Assembly (NCBI GenBank): GCA_024277605.1
Contig: JAJRUU010000052.1
Location: 1-7,774 of the forward strand
Direction: 5' to 3'
Source: a bacterium
GTDB lineage: Bacteria; SZUA-182; SZUA-191; JAJRXT01
DNA length: 7,774 nt
A model generated the notes under the pieces. That model saw only the letters and a list, made by a program, of their open reading frames with translations. It ran no database searches and was not told the origin of the DNA. A program made the translations under genes and the position numbers. Positions 1-6,484 of the stretch are shown piece by piece. Numbering within the stretch: position 1 is the stretch's first letter; the number at the start of each line of letters is the position of its first letter.

Positions 1-60
1 AAGTGACGGCGGTAACAAATAAGGCGTCTCCCGGTCGGTCAGTATAAATTTAACACTCAT
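1..60 (-). CDS. Transposase N-terminus, IS1182-like (partial, cut by window edge)
   Basis: Reading leftwards from an ATG at 60-58, the frame stays open for 20 codons to the window edge and gives MSVKFILTDRETPYLLPPSL. The 'TDR-x-TP-x-LLPPS' pattern is typical of the extreme N-terminus of IS1182-type (DUF772/DDE) transposases, where it precedes a 'DWLPE-x-HLARF' stretch that would lie outside this window. A strong Shine-Dalgarno (AAGGGG on the minus strand, 72-67) sits 6 to 7 nt before the ATG, which supports both the start and real translation. The catalytic DDE residues are outside the window, so it cannot be said whether the element is intact. The family call rests on only 20 residues recognised from memory. 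Confidence 0.65.
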   Translation of the reverse strand, partial: MSVKFILTDRETPYLLPPSL

Positions 61-97
61 CTTTTGGCCCCTTCATGGCAAAGATTTATTTCCGACC

Positions 98-103
98 ATT
101 ATA
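98..103 (-). promoter_or_regulatory. Candidate -10 box for the left-edge transposase
   Basis: The minus strand reads TATAAT, a perfect sigma-A -10 hexamer, about 38 bp upstream of the transposase ATG. No good -35 lies 16 to 18 nt further upstream (the minus strand around 121-128 reads TGTCGGAC-like sequence). The insertion-sequence terminus probably lies just beyond, somewhere in 107-150, but its exact end cannot be fixed without the other terminus. Confidence 0.4.
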
Positions 104-195
104 CCATATTCTGCTGCTAAAGTCCGACAGACTCCTAGTGGGGACTAACTAACCGGCAAAATCATATCTAGTTGAAAGTTTACTTAGTTTATCAG

Positions 196-223
196 TTGGC
201 TGAACTTATGTATAGCTTATAGT
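196..223 (+). promoter_or_regulatory. Candidate promoter for the Crp/Fnr-family gene
   Basis: TTGGCT (196-201) and TATAGT (218-223) are separated by 16 nt and lie about 45 bp before the regulator's ATG. The -10 matches consensus at 5 of 6 positions but the -35 at only 3 of 6. A short inverted repeat TCAG-TTGG-CTGA (192-203) overlaps the -35 and could be an operator. This is a weak pattern-based call. The rest of 104-268 holds the probable insertion-sequence end and AT-rich sequence without a recognisable gene. Confidence 0.25.
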
Positions 224-268
224 GAATAAAACCTTGTGTAACGTTAAGAAAAATGGTATGAATTCACA

Positions 269-964
269 ATGGATCTACATCAAGCGCTAAAAAGCAGTTT
301 CTTGTTTTCCGGCCTCACCGAAGCTGAGTTATCCCAAATACAGGCTATTGCAGGAATTAAGCAATATGCCAAAGGAGAACTTATTTTCGCCGAAGGTAAA
401 GAAGCTACCTGTTTTTATATTGTGGCCTCAGGACAGGTAAAATTGTATAAGATTTCTGCTCAGGGCAAAGAACAGATATTGCACATTGTAAACCCCGGTG
501 AGACCTTTGCCGAGGCGGTTATGTTTTCCGGCGGACATTATCCGGCCTTTTCCGAAACGCTCAGCCATTCCCGGTTGATCCATCTGCCCAAGGAAGCTTT
601 TTTGCAATTAATCAAGCAGAATCCCCAGCTCAGCTTGAACATGCTGGCTACCTTGTCTAAGTTATTGAGGAGATTAAACCGCTTGGTGGAAGAGTTGTCG
701 CTAAAAGATGTTTCATCCCGCCTGGCCCAATATCTGATTGAACAATCCCGGCAGACCGGGCAGCCGACTGAAACGGGGGTTCAATTAGAACTGGATGCCA
801 GTAAAACCCAACTAGCTTCAAGGCTGGGCACTATAAGCGAAACCCTGTCGCGCACTCTGCGGAAACTGAAACAGGCTGGAATTATCCAGGTTAAAGGAAA
901 TTTAATAACTATTTTAGACCTGGATACGCTTAATGAAATGGCAAGCGGCGCTAAGTATGATTAA
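269..964 (+). CDS. Crp/Fnr-family transcriptional regulator
   Basis: A 231-residue cytoplasmic DNA-binding regulator of normal family length. Residues about 10-120 form a cyclic-nucleotide-binding-type beta-barrel ('GELIFAEGKEATCFYIVASGQ', 36-56, and 'NPGETFAEAVMF', 75-86). A long dimerisation helix follows at about 118-150, then a winged helix-turn-helix at about 150-215, with recognition helix 'TISETLSRTLRKL' (188-200) typical of the Fnr branch. It has one cysteine (C48), so it lacks the N-terminal [4Fe-4S] cluster of classical Fnr. The Arg that binds cAMP in Crp is not visible after GETFAEAVMF. The 'FAEAVMF...YPA' stretch recalls Dnr-type sensors, but the ligand is unknown. The ATG at 269 has a poor Shine-Dalgarno. 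truB follows 60 bp downstream on the same strand. Anaerobic or nitrosative sensing is inference. Confidence 0.9.
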   Translation: MDLHQALKSSFLFSGLTEAELSQIQAIAGIKQYAKGELIFAEGKEATCFYIVASGQVKLYKISAQGKEQILHIVNPGETFAEAVMFSGGHYPAFSETLSHSRLIHLPKEAFLQLIKQNPQLSLNMLATLSKLLRRLNRLVEELSLKDVSSRLAQYLIEQSRQTGQPTETGVQLELDASKTQLASRLGTISETLSRTLRKLKQAGIIQVKGNLITILDLDTLNEMASGAKYD

Positions 965-1013
965 CCCGGCCAAGTCGGCTTTTATGACCGGCTGACCAGA
1001 AATTACCCATATA

Positions 1014-1018
1014 TGGAG
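1014..1018 (+). promoter_or_regulatory. Ribosome binding site that decides the truB start
   Basis: TGGAG lies 6 nt before the ATG at 1025. An upstream in-frame ATG at 1013 overlaps this site and has no comparable Shine-Dalgarno of its own, so translation should begin at 1025, shortening the longest frame by four residues. Confidence 0.7.
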
Positions 1019-1024
1019 TTGCAC

Positions 1025-1969
1025 ATGAATAACGGTATTTACGGAACCCTTAACATAAACAAGCCCCCAGGCATTACCTCCCACGATGCAGTAGCACGGG
1101 TACGCAAGTTACTCAAAGCCAGGAAAGTGGGACATACCGGCACGCTGGATCCCGATGCTTCCGGGGTATTGCCCATTTGCGTGGGCAAGGCTACCCGTAT
1201 GTCACAATACCTGATAGAGGCCGACAAGGAATACCACCTCATTGCCAAATTAGGGGAAACCACCGACACACAGGATGCCAGCGGTAAAATCCTTGAAACA
1301 AGGGAGTGGAAGGACGTAACTGAAGAGGCTATCCGTGAGGTTGTTCAGCGTTTCGTAGGGCAGATAGAGCAGATACCGCCCATGTATTCAGCGTGTAAGC
1401 ATAATGGGAAACGCCTCTATCAACTGGCCCGCGAGGGTCAATGGGTAGAACGTAAACCGCGGCAGGTAGTAATTCACAGCCTTAAACTGGCAGCAATTCA
1501 ATTACCGCTGCTTACCCTGGATGTAAGTTGTTCTAAAGGCACTTATATGCGCACCTTATGTGCCGATATGGGGGAACTGCTGGGCTGTGGAGCCCATCTG
1601 CATAAGCTGGTGCGCACCAGATGCGGACAGTTTACTATAGAGCAATCCATTTCTCTGGCTGAATTACAGGACATAATAGCTGAAAACCGCTTAACGGAAA
1701 ATTTATATGCCCTGGATCAAATGTTGGCGCATTTACCGGCAATAACCATCGATGATGAATCAACCCGCCGGGTAAGGCTTGGATCTCCGGTGCCGGTTGG
1801 AGGCATATTAGATAGTTCGGGTGGAACAATAACAGAGGGCATGAAGGTCCGCTTATACAGCTCTTCGGGCAAGCTACTGGCGATTGGTGAATCGAGTCTG
1901 GATTTCACCCAAAACCCCACTCCCGAAAATCACAGAATAGCCTTCAGACCCAAAAAAGTTTTGGTGTAA
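1025..1969 (+). CDS. truB: tRNA pseudouridine(55) synthase TruB
   Basis: TruB isomerises uridine 55 in the T-psi-C loop of tRNAs. Numbered from the ATG at 1025 (314 residues, normal for the family), the sequence shows the N-terminal 'GTLNINKPPGITSHD' and the catalytic block 'GHTGTLDPDASGVLP' with nucleophile Asp42. It also shows the tyrosine in 'DKEYHL' (Tyr70), the 'YSACKHNGKRLYQLAREG' motif and 'SKGTYMRTL' with Arg176 of the active site. Residues from about 230 form a PUA-like tRNA-binding tail ('GMKVRLYSSSGKLLAIGES'). All key residues are present, so the enzyme should be active. In many Firmicutes truB sits in the rbfA-truB-ribF-rpsO cluster; here it follows a Crp/Fnr regulator and is followed by a repeat element. 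No separate promoter is obvious in the 60-bp gap, so co-transcription with the regulator is plausible. Confidence 0.97.
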   Translation: MNNGIYGTLNINKPPGITSHDAVARVRKLLKARKVGHTGTLDPDASGVLPICVGKATRMSQYLIEADKEYHLIAKLGETTDTQDASGKILETREWKDVTEEAIREVVQRFVGQIEQIPPMYSACKHNGKRLYQLAREGQWVERKPRQVVIHSLKLAAIQLPLLTLDVSCSKGTYMRTLCADMGELLGCGAHLHKLVRTRCGQFTIEQSISLAELQDIIAENRLTENLYALDQMLAHLPAITIDDESTRRVRLGSPVPVGGILDSSGGTITEGMKVRLYSSSGKLLAIGESSLDFTQNPTPENHRIAFRPKKVLV

Positions 1970-2013
1970 CCGGGCATTTAATACCAAGTTGCAATCAAAC
2001 ATATACTAAATGG

Positions 2014-2035
2014 GTAGGGAGGGCTTTAGCCCTCC
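2014..2035 (+). repeat. REP-like unit 1 (GTAG foot plus 18-nt hairpin)
   Basis: GTAG (2014-2017) is followed directly by GGAGGGCT-TT-AGCCCTCC, a perfect 8-bp stem with central CTTTAG. It is paired in inverted orientation with the unit at 2044-2065. Confidence 0.6.
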
Positions 2036-2043
2036 GCTCTTTG

Positions 2044-2065
2044 GTCGGCCTAAAGGCCGACCTAC
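2044..2065 (-). repeat. REP-like unit 2 (inverted partner)
   Basis: On the minus strand GTAG (2065-2062) is followed by GTCGGCCTTTAGGCCGAC, with perfectly paired arms and the same central CTTTAG. Its stem bases differ from unit 1 but the pairing is kept, which suggests a constraint on structure. Confidence 0.6.
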
Positions 2066-2248
2066 CCGAGTGAGAAATTAGTATCACTTTGATTGCAACT
2101 TGGTATAATGAGCTTTGGGGAGAGCATCAGGGTACCCACTATTTGTAGCCACAATTCCACAATAAAATCTTTCGCATAGCGGGAAGAGAGCGGGTACATT
2201 GAAATAGCGGGGGGGGGTGCATTGAAAAACGCAGCTAAACTGGGCGGT

Positions 2249-4960
2249 TTACGCTTTTGGCATGATGTTTACTTGGCACATCTTAAGTTCCGGCGTGTGG
2301 CTTGTGGCATCCAGATTGGGGGTTAACAACACATTGGCATATGCGTGCGCAAAATGTACCGGCATAAACAGGGTGCCCACTGGAGAACTTTCATCTATCT
2401 TGGCAACCAATTTCACCTGCCCGTATTTGGATTTTACTACTACCCCAGCGCCATCGGAGATACCCAGTTTATCGGCATCCTCCTGATTTATCTCCACTAT
2501 CCCTTCTTCTGGCACACCCATTAAGCCTTCTTCTCTTTTGGTGAGCATGCCGGTATGATAATTAAATAACCATTTGCCGGTAAGTAGCGTGTAGGGATAT
2601 TCCTCGCTGGTGATCTCAGTTGGCGGTTTATATTCAACGGGGACCAGTTTTGCCTTCCCCTTGGGAAACCCGGTTTCATATAAGATGGGAGTTCCCGGAT
2701 GATGTGTAGTAGAACAGGGCCATTGAATTCCACCGGCTTCCAACCGTTGGTAATTTATTCCACCGTAAATCGGGACTGCCTGGGCAATCTCCTCCATAAT
2801 TCGAACAGCGCCATAATACTCCATTTCGTACCCCATATATTTAGCTAATTTGGAGATGATCTTCCAATCCGGCAAGCTATCGCCAACAGGTTCAATGGCC
2901 TTGCGCACCCGTTGAATCCGCCTTTCAGTATTGGTAAAAGTGCCGTTCTTTTCCGCAAAGCTGGAACCGGGGAGTACCACATGGGCCAGATTGCTTATTT
3001 CATTGGGGAATATATCCTGTACCACCAGAAAATCCAATTTAGACAGGGTCTTTTGAACCTGCTGTGGGTCGGGGTTGGAGGATACCGGATTCTCCCCCAT
3101 TATATACATTGCCTTGAGCTTACCATCTTCTATGGCGGGCAGCATCTGGGTTTGGGCAAGTCCTGGTTTGGCAGGCAGTTCCACCCCCCAGAGTTCTTCC
3201 AGCCTTGCCCTGGCTTTTTGATCTGTTACCGGCTGATAGCCTGGATAAAAATCGGGCAACATCCCCATATCACAGGAACCCTGGGTGTTATTCTGTCCCC
3301 GTAAGGGATTCAATCCCCCGCCGGGCTTACCCAAATTGCCGGTAATGAGCGCCAGATTGGCTAGGCTATATACCAAATCCGTTCCCCAGGTATGCTGGGT
3401 AGCTCCCACACCATAAATTATGGTAGCGCTTTTGGCTTTTCCATAAACCTGCGCAGCTTCAATAATCTGTTCCTCGGTAAGTCCGGTAATTTCGGCTACA
3501 CGGGCTGGGGTGTATTTATTTACCGACCGACGTAAATCTTCAAAACCTTCCGTAAACTGGTCAACAAACGTTTTACCTATGAGATCTTCTTTTATCAAAA
3601 CATGGATAATCCCGCAGATTAAGGCTACATCAGTACCCGGTTTGATGGGAAGCCACGGGCGGGCATATCGGGCCAGTTTGGTATGCCGGGGTTCTACCAC
3701 AATTAAACGGGTTTTACCCTCTTTAGCTACCCGTCTTATTTGTATGCCGAATACAGGGTGGGTTTCCGTAGGATTAATCCCCACCAACAACATGACAGGT
3801 GAATTTAGCACATCTTCAAAAGAGTTGCTCATTGCCGGCCAACCCAAGGCATCATCCAGCGCTGCCAGACTCGAGGCATGTTCAAAGCGGGTGCAGTTAT
3901 CTAAATTATTGGTTCTAATAACCCCGCGCATTAATTTCTGGAACAAGTAATTATCTTCGTTGGTGCAACGGGCTGAACCCACGCCGGCTATACTCTCAGC
4001 CCCATACTCGGCCTTTACCTGCCCTAAGCGGTCGGCTACCAACCTCAGGGCTTCCTCCCAGCTTGCCTTATATAACCTTCCATCATCTTGATTCCTGATT
4101 AAGGGCGAGGTAAAGCGTTGGGGATCATTTACAAATATCTGGCCATACCGCCCTTTATAGCAAAGGTTGCCGTCATTCACTCCCCGGCCCATCTCAGCAT
4201 CAACCTTTACCACTTTCTCGTCCTTGACATTCAGGTATAAACTGCAACCAACACTGCAATAGGAGCAAACGCTGGGCGTCTTAGTTAACTGCCATATGCG
4301 GGCCCGATATTTAGACATCTTATTCATCAGGGCGCCTACCGGGCAAATATCAACGCACTGACCACAGAATTCACAATCCATTTTACGACCGAAGAAGGTA
4401 CCCATCTCCATCTTGAAACCGCGGCGGGAGAATTGAATTGCCCCCAGGGCCTGCACATCATGGCACATACGGATGCAGCGTTTACACATTATACATTTAT
4501 TCAAATCCCTTTCGATGATAGTGCGAGTATCATCAATAGATACATCCAGTTGCTGCACACCAAATATTTCAGCTAAGGAATTATTGGGTTGTTGGAACCC
4601 TCCGGATACTCCCAGTTTAAAGCATACCTCCTGCAGTTCACACTCCCCGCCCTTCTCACATACCAGACAATCAGCCGGATGCCGGGCCAGCAGCAATTCC
4701 AGGTTGTTTTTACGGGCCTTGAACACCTTTTCATTATTGGTATAGATGGTCATATTCCGCATTACTTTGGTAATACAGGCAGGCACCAACCTGTTCCCAG
4801 GGTCTATTTCCACCATACAAATACGGCAAGCGCCAAATGGCCCCAATTTTGCGTGATAACAGAGCGTAGGGATATAAATCCCCGCCTGGTTAGCTACTTC
4901 CAATATGGTGGTATTATCCTCAACCTCTAACTTAATACCATCTATAGTTACACCAATCAT
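2249..4960 (-). CDS. NuoG/FdhA-like iron-sulfur molybdopterin oxidoreductase, large subunit
   Basis: A 903-residue protein with the layout of NAD-linked formate dehydrogenase alpha subunits. It has a [2Fe-2S] domain (C34, C45, C48, C62); a His-Cys [4Fe-4S] site (H94, C98, C101, C107); an eight-Cys ferredoxin pair (C156, C159, C162, C166 and C196, C199, C202, C206); and the molybdopterin-domain [4Fe-4S] site (C232, C235, C239, C267). The bis-MGD-binding domains run from about 280 to 760, with a dinucleotide-binding cap at about 785-900. Classical NuoG has lost one ferredoxin cluster; this protein has both, so it is closer to FdhA/FdsA. The formate dehydrogenase H equivalents Lys269, His361 and Arg554 ('NPLRGQNN') are kept, but the Sec/Cys metal ligand is Glu360 ('CTRFEH'). 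It probably passes electrons to or from NuoF and NuoE; its substrate is uncertain. The start has a weak Shine-Dalgarno. Confidence 0.9.
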   Translation of the reverse strand: MIGVTIDGIKLEVEDNTTILEVANQAGIYIPTLCYHAKLGPFGACRICMVEIDPGNRLVPACITKVMRNMTIYTNNEKVFKARKNNLELLLARHPADCLVCEKGGECELQEVCFKLGVSGGFQQPNNSLAEIFGVQQLDVSIDDTRTIIERDLNKCIMCKRCIRMCHDVQALGAIQFSRRGFKMEMGTFFGRKMDCEFCGQCVDICPVGALMNKMSKYRARIWQLTKTPSVCSYCSVGCSLYLNVKDEKVVKVDAEMGRGVNDGNLCYKGRYGQIFVNDPQRFTSPLIRNQDDGRLYKASWEEALRLVADRLGQVKAEYGAESIAGVGSARCTNEDNYLFQKLMRGVIRTNNLDNCTRFEHASSLAALDDALGWPAMSNSFEDVLNSPVMLLVGINPTETHPVFGIQIRRVAKEGKTRLIVVEPRHTKLARYARPWLPIKPGTDVALICGIIHVLIKEDLIGKTFVDQFTEGFEDLRRSVNKYTPARVAEITGLTEEQIIEAAQVYGKAKSATIIYGVGATQHTWGTDLVYSLANLALITGNLGKPGGGLNPLRGQNNTQGSCDMGMLPDFYPGYQPVTDQKARARLEELWGVELPAKPGLAQTQMLPAIEDGKLKAMYIMGENPVSSNPDPQQVQKTLSKLDFLVVQDIFPNEISNLAHVVLPGSSFAEKNGTFTNTERRIQRVRKAIEPVGDSLPDWKIISKLAKYMGYEMEYYGAVRIMEEIAQAVPIYGGINYQRLEAGGIQWPCSTTHHPGTPILYETGFPKGKAKLVPVEYKPPTEITSEEYPYTLLTGKWLFNYHTGMLTKREEGLMGVPEEGIVEINQEDADKLGISDGAGVVVKSKYGQVKLVAKIDESSPVGTLFMPVHFAHAYANVLLTPNLDATSHTPELKMCQVNIMPKA

Positions 4961-5191
4961 AGTTCAGTACCAAAACATCCTAACATTAAAAGCAACACCA
5001 TATTAAAAAACATCAATTTTTCTGGCTTGAAATCCCAGAAAGTAGCCGCAAACTTTAGTTTGCGTAACCATTTGTTTTTGTGTGGCTTGCAAATCGCAGG
5101 CTAAAGCCTACGGCTACCCAAACAGAACCTTTGCAACCAGCTTACTATACAGGAGCAAAAAGCAGACATTACCTGCGGTTAATAGCAAAAA
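4961..5191. other. 231-bp gap between nuoF and the large-subunit gene
   Basis: No coding frame is recognised. It holds the REP-like pair at 5042-5117 and a hairpin with a perfect 7-bp stem (TTTCTGG 5019-5025 with CCAGAAA 5035-5041). It also has an imperfect direct repeat, TGGCTTGAAATCCCAG (5022-5038) and TGGCTTGCAAATCGCAG (5083-5099). AT-rich sequence precedes the downstream start. No convincing promoter hexamer pair was found, so the last gene is assumed to be read from the upstream operon promoter, possibly with partial termination in this gap. Confidence 0.6.
5042..5117. repeat. Inverted pair of REP-like units (BIME-like)
   Basis: The outer 23-bp arms (5042-5064 and the complement of 5095-5117) match at 18 of 23 positions. 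Each starts with GTAGCCG and contains an 18-nt hairpin with central CTTTAG: CGCAAACT-TT-AGTTTGCG (5047-5064) is perfect, and the minus-strand CGTAGGCT-TT-AGCCTGCG (5112-5095) has one G-T wobble. Thirty bp of non-repeated sequence separate the arms. The foot-plus-hairpin plan equals that of the pair at 2014-2065. REP sequences are moved in trans by TnpA-REP (RAYT) proteins that recognise a GTAG foot; no such gene is in this window. Confidence 0.65.
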
Positions 5192-6466
5192 CTAATAAGC
5201 CTGAACCGGACAGTGCTTCTCTTTCATATGCCCCTCAAAGTCATCTCTGAAATTCTCGATAAAACTAAGCACCGCACCCTGTGCCGCCAACCCCAATGGG
5301 CAGAAACAAGTTGCCCGCATATTCATCCCCAAGTTTACTATCAGGTCGATCTCCTGTGGTTGAGATTCCCCTGACATAATGCGTTCCAGCAGCCTGACCA
5401 TCCAGTAGGTTCCTTCTCTACAGGGGGTACACCGCCCACATGACTCATGCTCGAAGAAGCGGGCAATCGACAGGCCCGCCCCCACCATACAGGTGGTATG
5501 ATCCATAACAATTACTGCCCCTGAACCCAGCATACTGCCGGTAGCCGCCAGGATATTATAATCCAGCTGCACTGATAGATGCTTACTGGTCAGACAGGGA
5601 CTCGATGCTCCTCCCGGGAGAACAGCCTTAAACCTGTTCTCCCCCCGGATACCCCCGGCATGATCATAGATGAGTTCTTTTAAGGGTATCCCCATGGGCA
5701 GTTCATAATTCCCCGGTTTTTTTACGTGGCCGCTTACCGAAAATATTTTTGTGCCCGGACTCTCGTACGTCCCAAAAGACCTAAACCATTTATCCCCATG
5801 CAGAACAATGTGAGGCATATTACACAGCGTCTCAACATTGTTAACTGCGGTAGGGCGATGCCATAAGCCCTCATTGACCGGAAATGGCGGTTTAATGCGT
5901 GAGCGGCCAGCCTTACCTTCTATAGAGTCTAAGAGGGCAGTCTCCTCGCCGCATATATAGGCGCCCGCGCCTAAAAACACTTTTATATCAAAGCTAAAAT
6001 TACTGCCGAAGATATTTTCCCCCAAGTAACCCTTTTTTCCGGCCTGTTCAATCGCTTTTTCTAATTTACGCGCGCCATAAATATACTCTCTGCGAATATA
6101 GATAATTCCCTGGTCAGAACCAATTGCATAACCGGCAATAGCCATACTTTCTAAAATGGCATACGGGTCTTCCTCTATCAGCAATCTATCCTTAAAAGTG
6201 CCCGGTTCCCCTTCATCGGCGTTACAGATAATATACTTGGGAGTCTTAACGTCGCTGGCACAAAATTGCCACTTCATTCCGGTAGGAAAACCGGCGCCGC
6301 CTCTCCCGCGCAAGCCGGATTTCTTGACCAGTTCCACCACTTCCTCGGGTATCATCTCGGCTAAGGCACGCTTGAGCGCTCTATAACCGCCATTTTTTAG
6401 ATACCCGTCAAGCTGATCGGAATTGGGAGTGCCGATATTTTTTAATAATATTTTCGACTCAGGCAC
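5192..6466 (-). CDS. nuoF: NADH dehydrogenase subunit F (FMN, NAD and [4Fe-4S] binding)
   Basis: NuoF is the flavoprotein that exchanges electrons with NAD(H) through FMN and passes them to a [4Fe-4S] cluster. At 424 residues it has the usual family length. Visible are the nucleotide/FMN loop 'GRGGAGFPTGMKW' (54-66), 'CNADEGEPGTFKDR' (81-94), 'GAGAYICGEETAL' (166-178), the SLBB domain (about 240-325), and the cluster ligands C343, C346, C349 and C389 in the canonical C-x2-C-x2-C-x39-C spacing. The start is a GTG at 6466 with GGGAG (6480-6476) 9 nt upstream. The gene ends in TAG. It begins 18 bp after the terminal stop of the interrupted nuoE. All expected cofactor residues are present, so this subunit looks functional. 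Related HydB and FdsB subunits share the fold, but there is no fused E domain or extra ferredoxin here. Confidence 0.95.
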   Translation of the reverse strand: MPESKILLKNIGTPNSDQLDGYLKNGGYRALKRALAEMIPEEVVELVKKSGLRGRGGAGFPTGMKWQFCASDVKTPKYIICNADEGEPGTFKDRLLIEEDPYAILESMAIAGYAIGSDQGIIYIRREYIYGARKLEKAIEQAGKKGYLGENIFGSNFSFDIKVFLGAGAYICGEETALLDSIEGKAGRSRIKPPFPVNEGLWHRPTAVNNVETLCNMPHIVLHGDKWFRSFGTYESPGTKIFSVSGHVKKPGNYELPMGIPLKELIYDHAGGIRGENRFKAVLPGGASSPCLTSKHLSVQLDYNILAATGSMLGSGAVIVMDHTTCMVGAGLSIARFFEHESCGRCTPCREGTYWMVRLLERIMSGESQPQEIDLIVNLGMNMRATCFCPLGLAAQGAVLSFIENFRDDFEGHMKEKHCPVQAY

Positions 6467-6475
6467 GTGCTGATG

Positions 6476-6480
6476 CTCCC
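6476..6480 (-). promoter_or_regulatory. Ribosome binding site supporting the GTG start of nuoF
   Basis: GGGAG on the minus strand lies 9 nt before the GTG at 6466. No in-frame ATG nearby is compatible with the family N-terminus. The good site suggests nuoF can be translated independently, even though translation of the gene before it stops early. Confidence 0.6.
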
Positions 6481-6484
6481 GCGG

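Larger units (their letters stand above)
1981..2106. repeat. MITE-like palindromic element with nested REP-type hairpins
   Basis: The ends are perfect 19-bp inverted repeats (ATACCAAGTTGCAATCAAA at 1981-1999 and its complement at 2088-2106). After a 3-nt mismatch a further 7 bp (ATACTAA) also match. Inside, GGGTAGG (2012-2018) pairs with CCTACCC (2061-2067), enclosing two 8-bp-stem hairpins (2018-2035 and about 2043-2062). The whole can fold into a cloverleaf-like cruciform. It contains no reading frame, so it would be non-autonomous. Possible TA dinucleotides flank it (1979-1980 and 2106-2107), but a target-site duplication is not certain. It lies between convergent truB and nuoG and may serve as a bidirectional terminator, although neither hairpin is followed by a long T run. 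Confidence 0.75.

Noticed and set aside
965..1005. Possible terminator between the Crp/Fnr gene and truB (GGCCAAGTCGGCTTTTATGA)
   Set aside because: The GC-rich pieces pair poorly, with short and mismatched stems, and the T run is only four bases and not placed after a good hairpin.
2018..2062. CRISPR or tandem repeat array from the GC-rich hairpins
   Set aside because: There are only two inverted hairpins with different stem sequences and no regular direct repeats or spacers.
2107..2248. Gene or RNA between the 126-bp element and the large-subunit stop
   Set aside because: No supported frame, no conserved RNA fold and no clear terminator was found. Only a G tract and a short duplicated stretch are visible.
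3876..3890. Hidden selenocysteine codon at the large-subunit active site
   Set aside because: TGA does occur across codons 359-360 (TTT GAA) but only out of frame. The reading frame is continuous on both sides, so using it would need compensating shifts.
3510..3950. Plus-strand open frame inside the large-subunit gene
   Set aside because: It lies wholly antisense to conserved molybdopterin-domain sequence, shows no recognisable protein features and has no convincing ribosome binding site.
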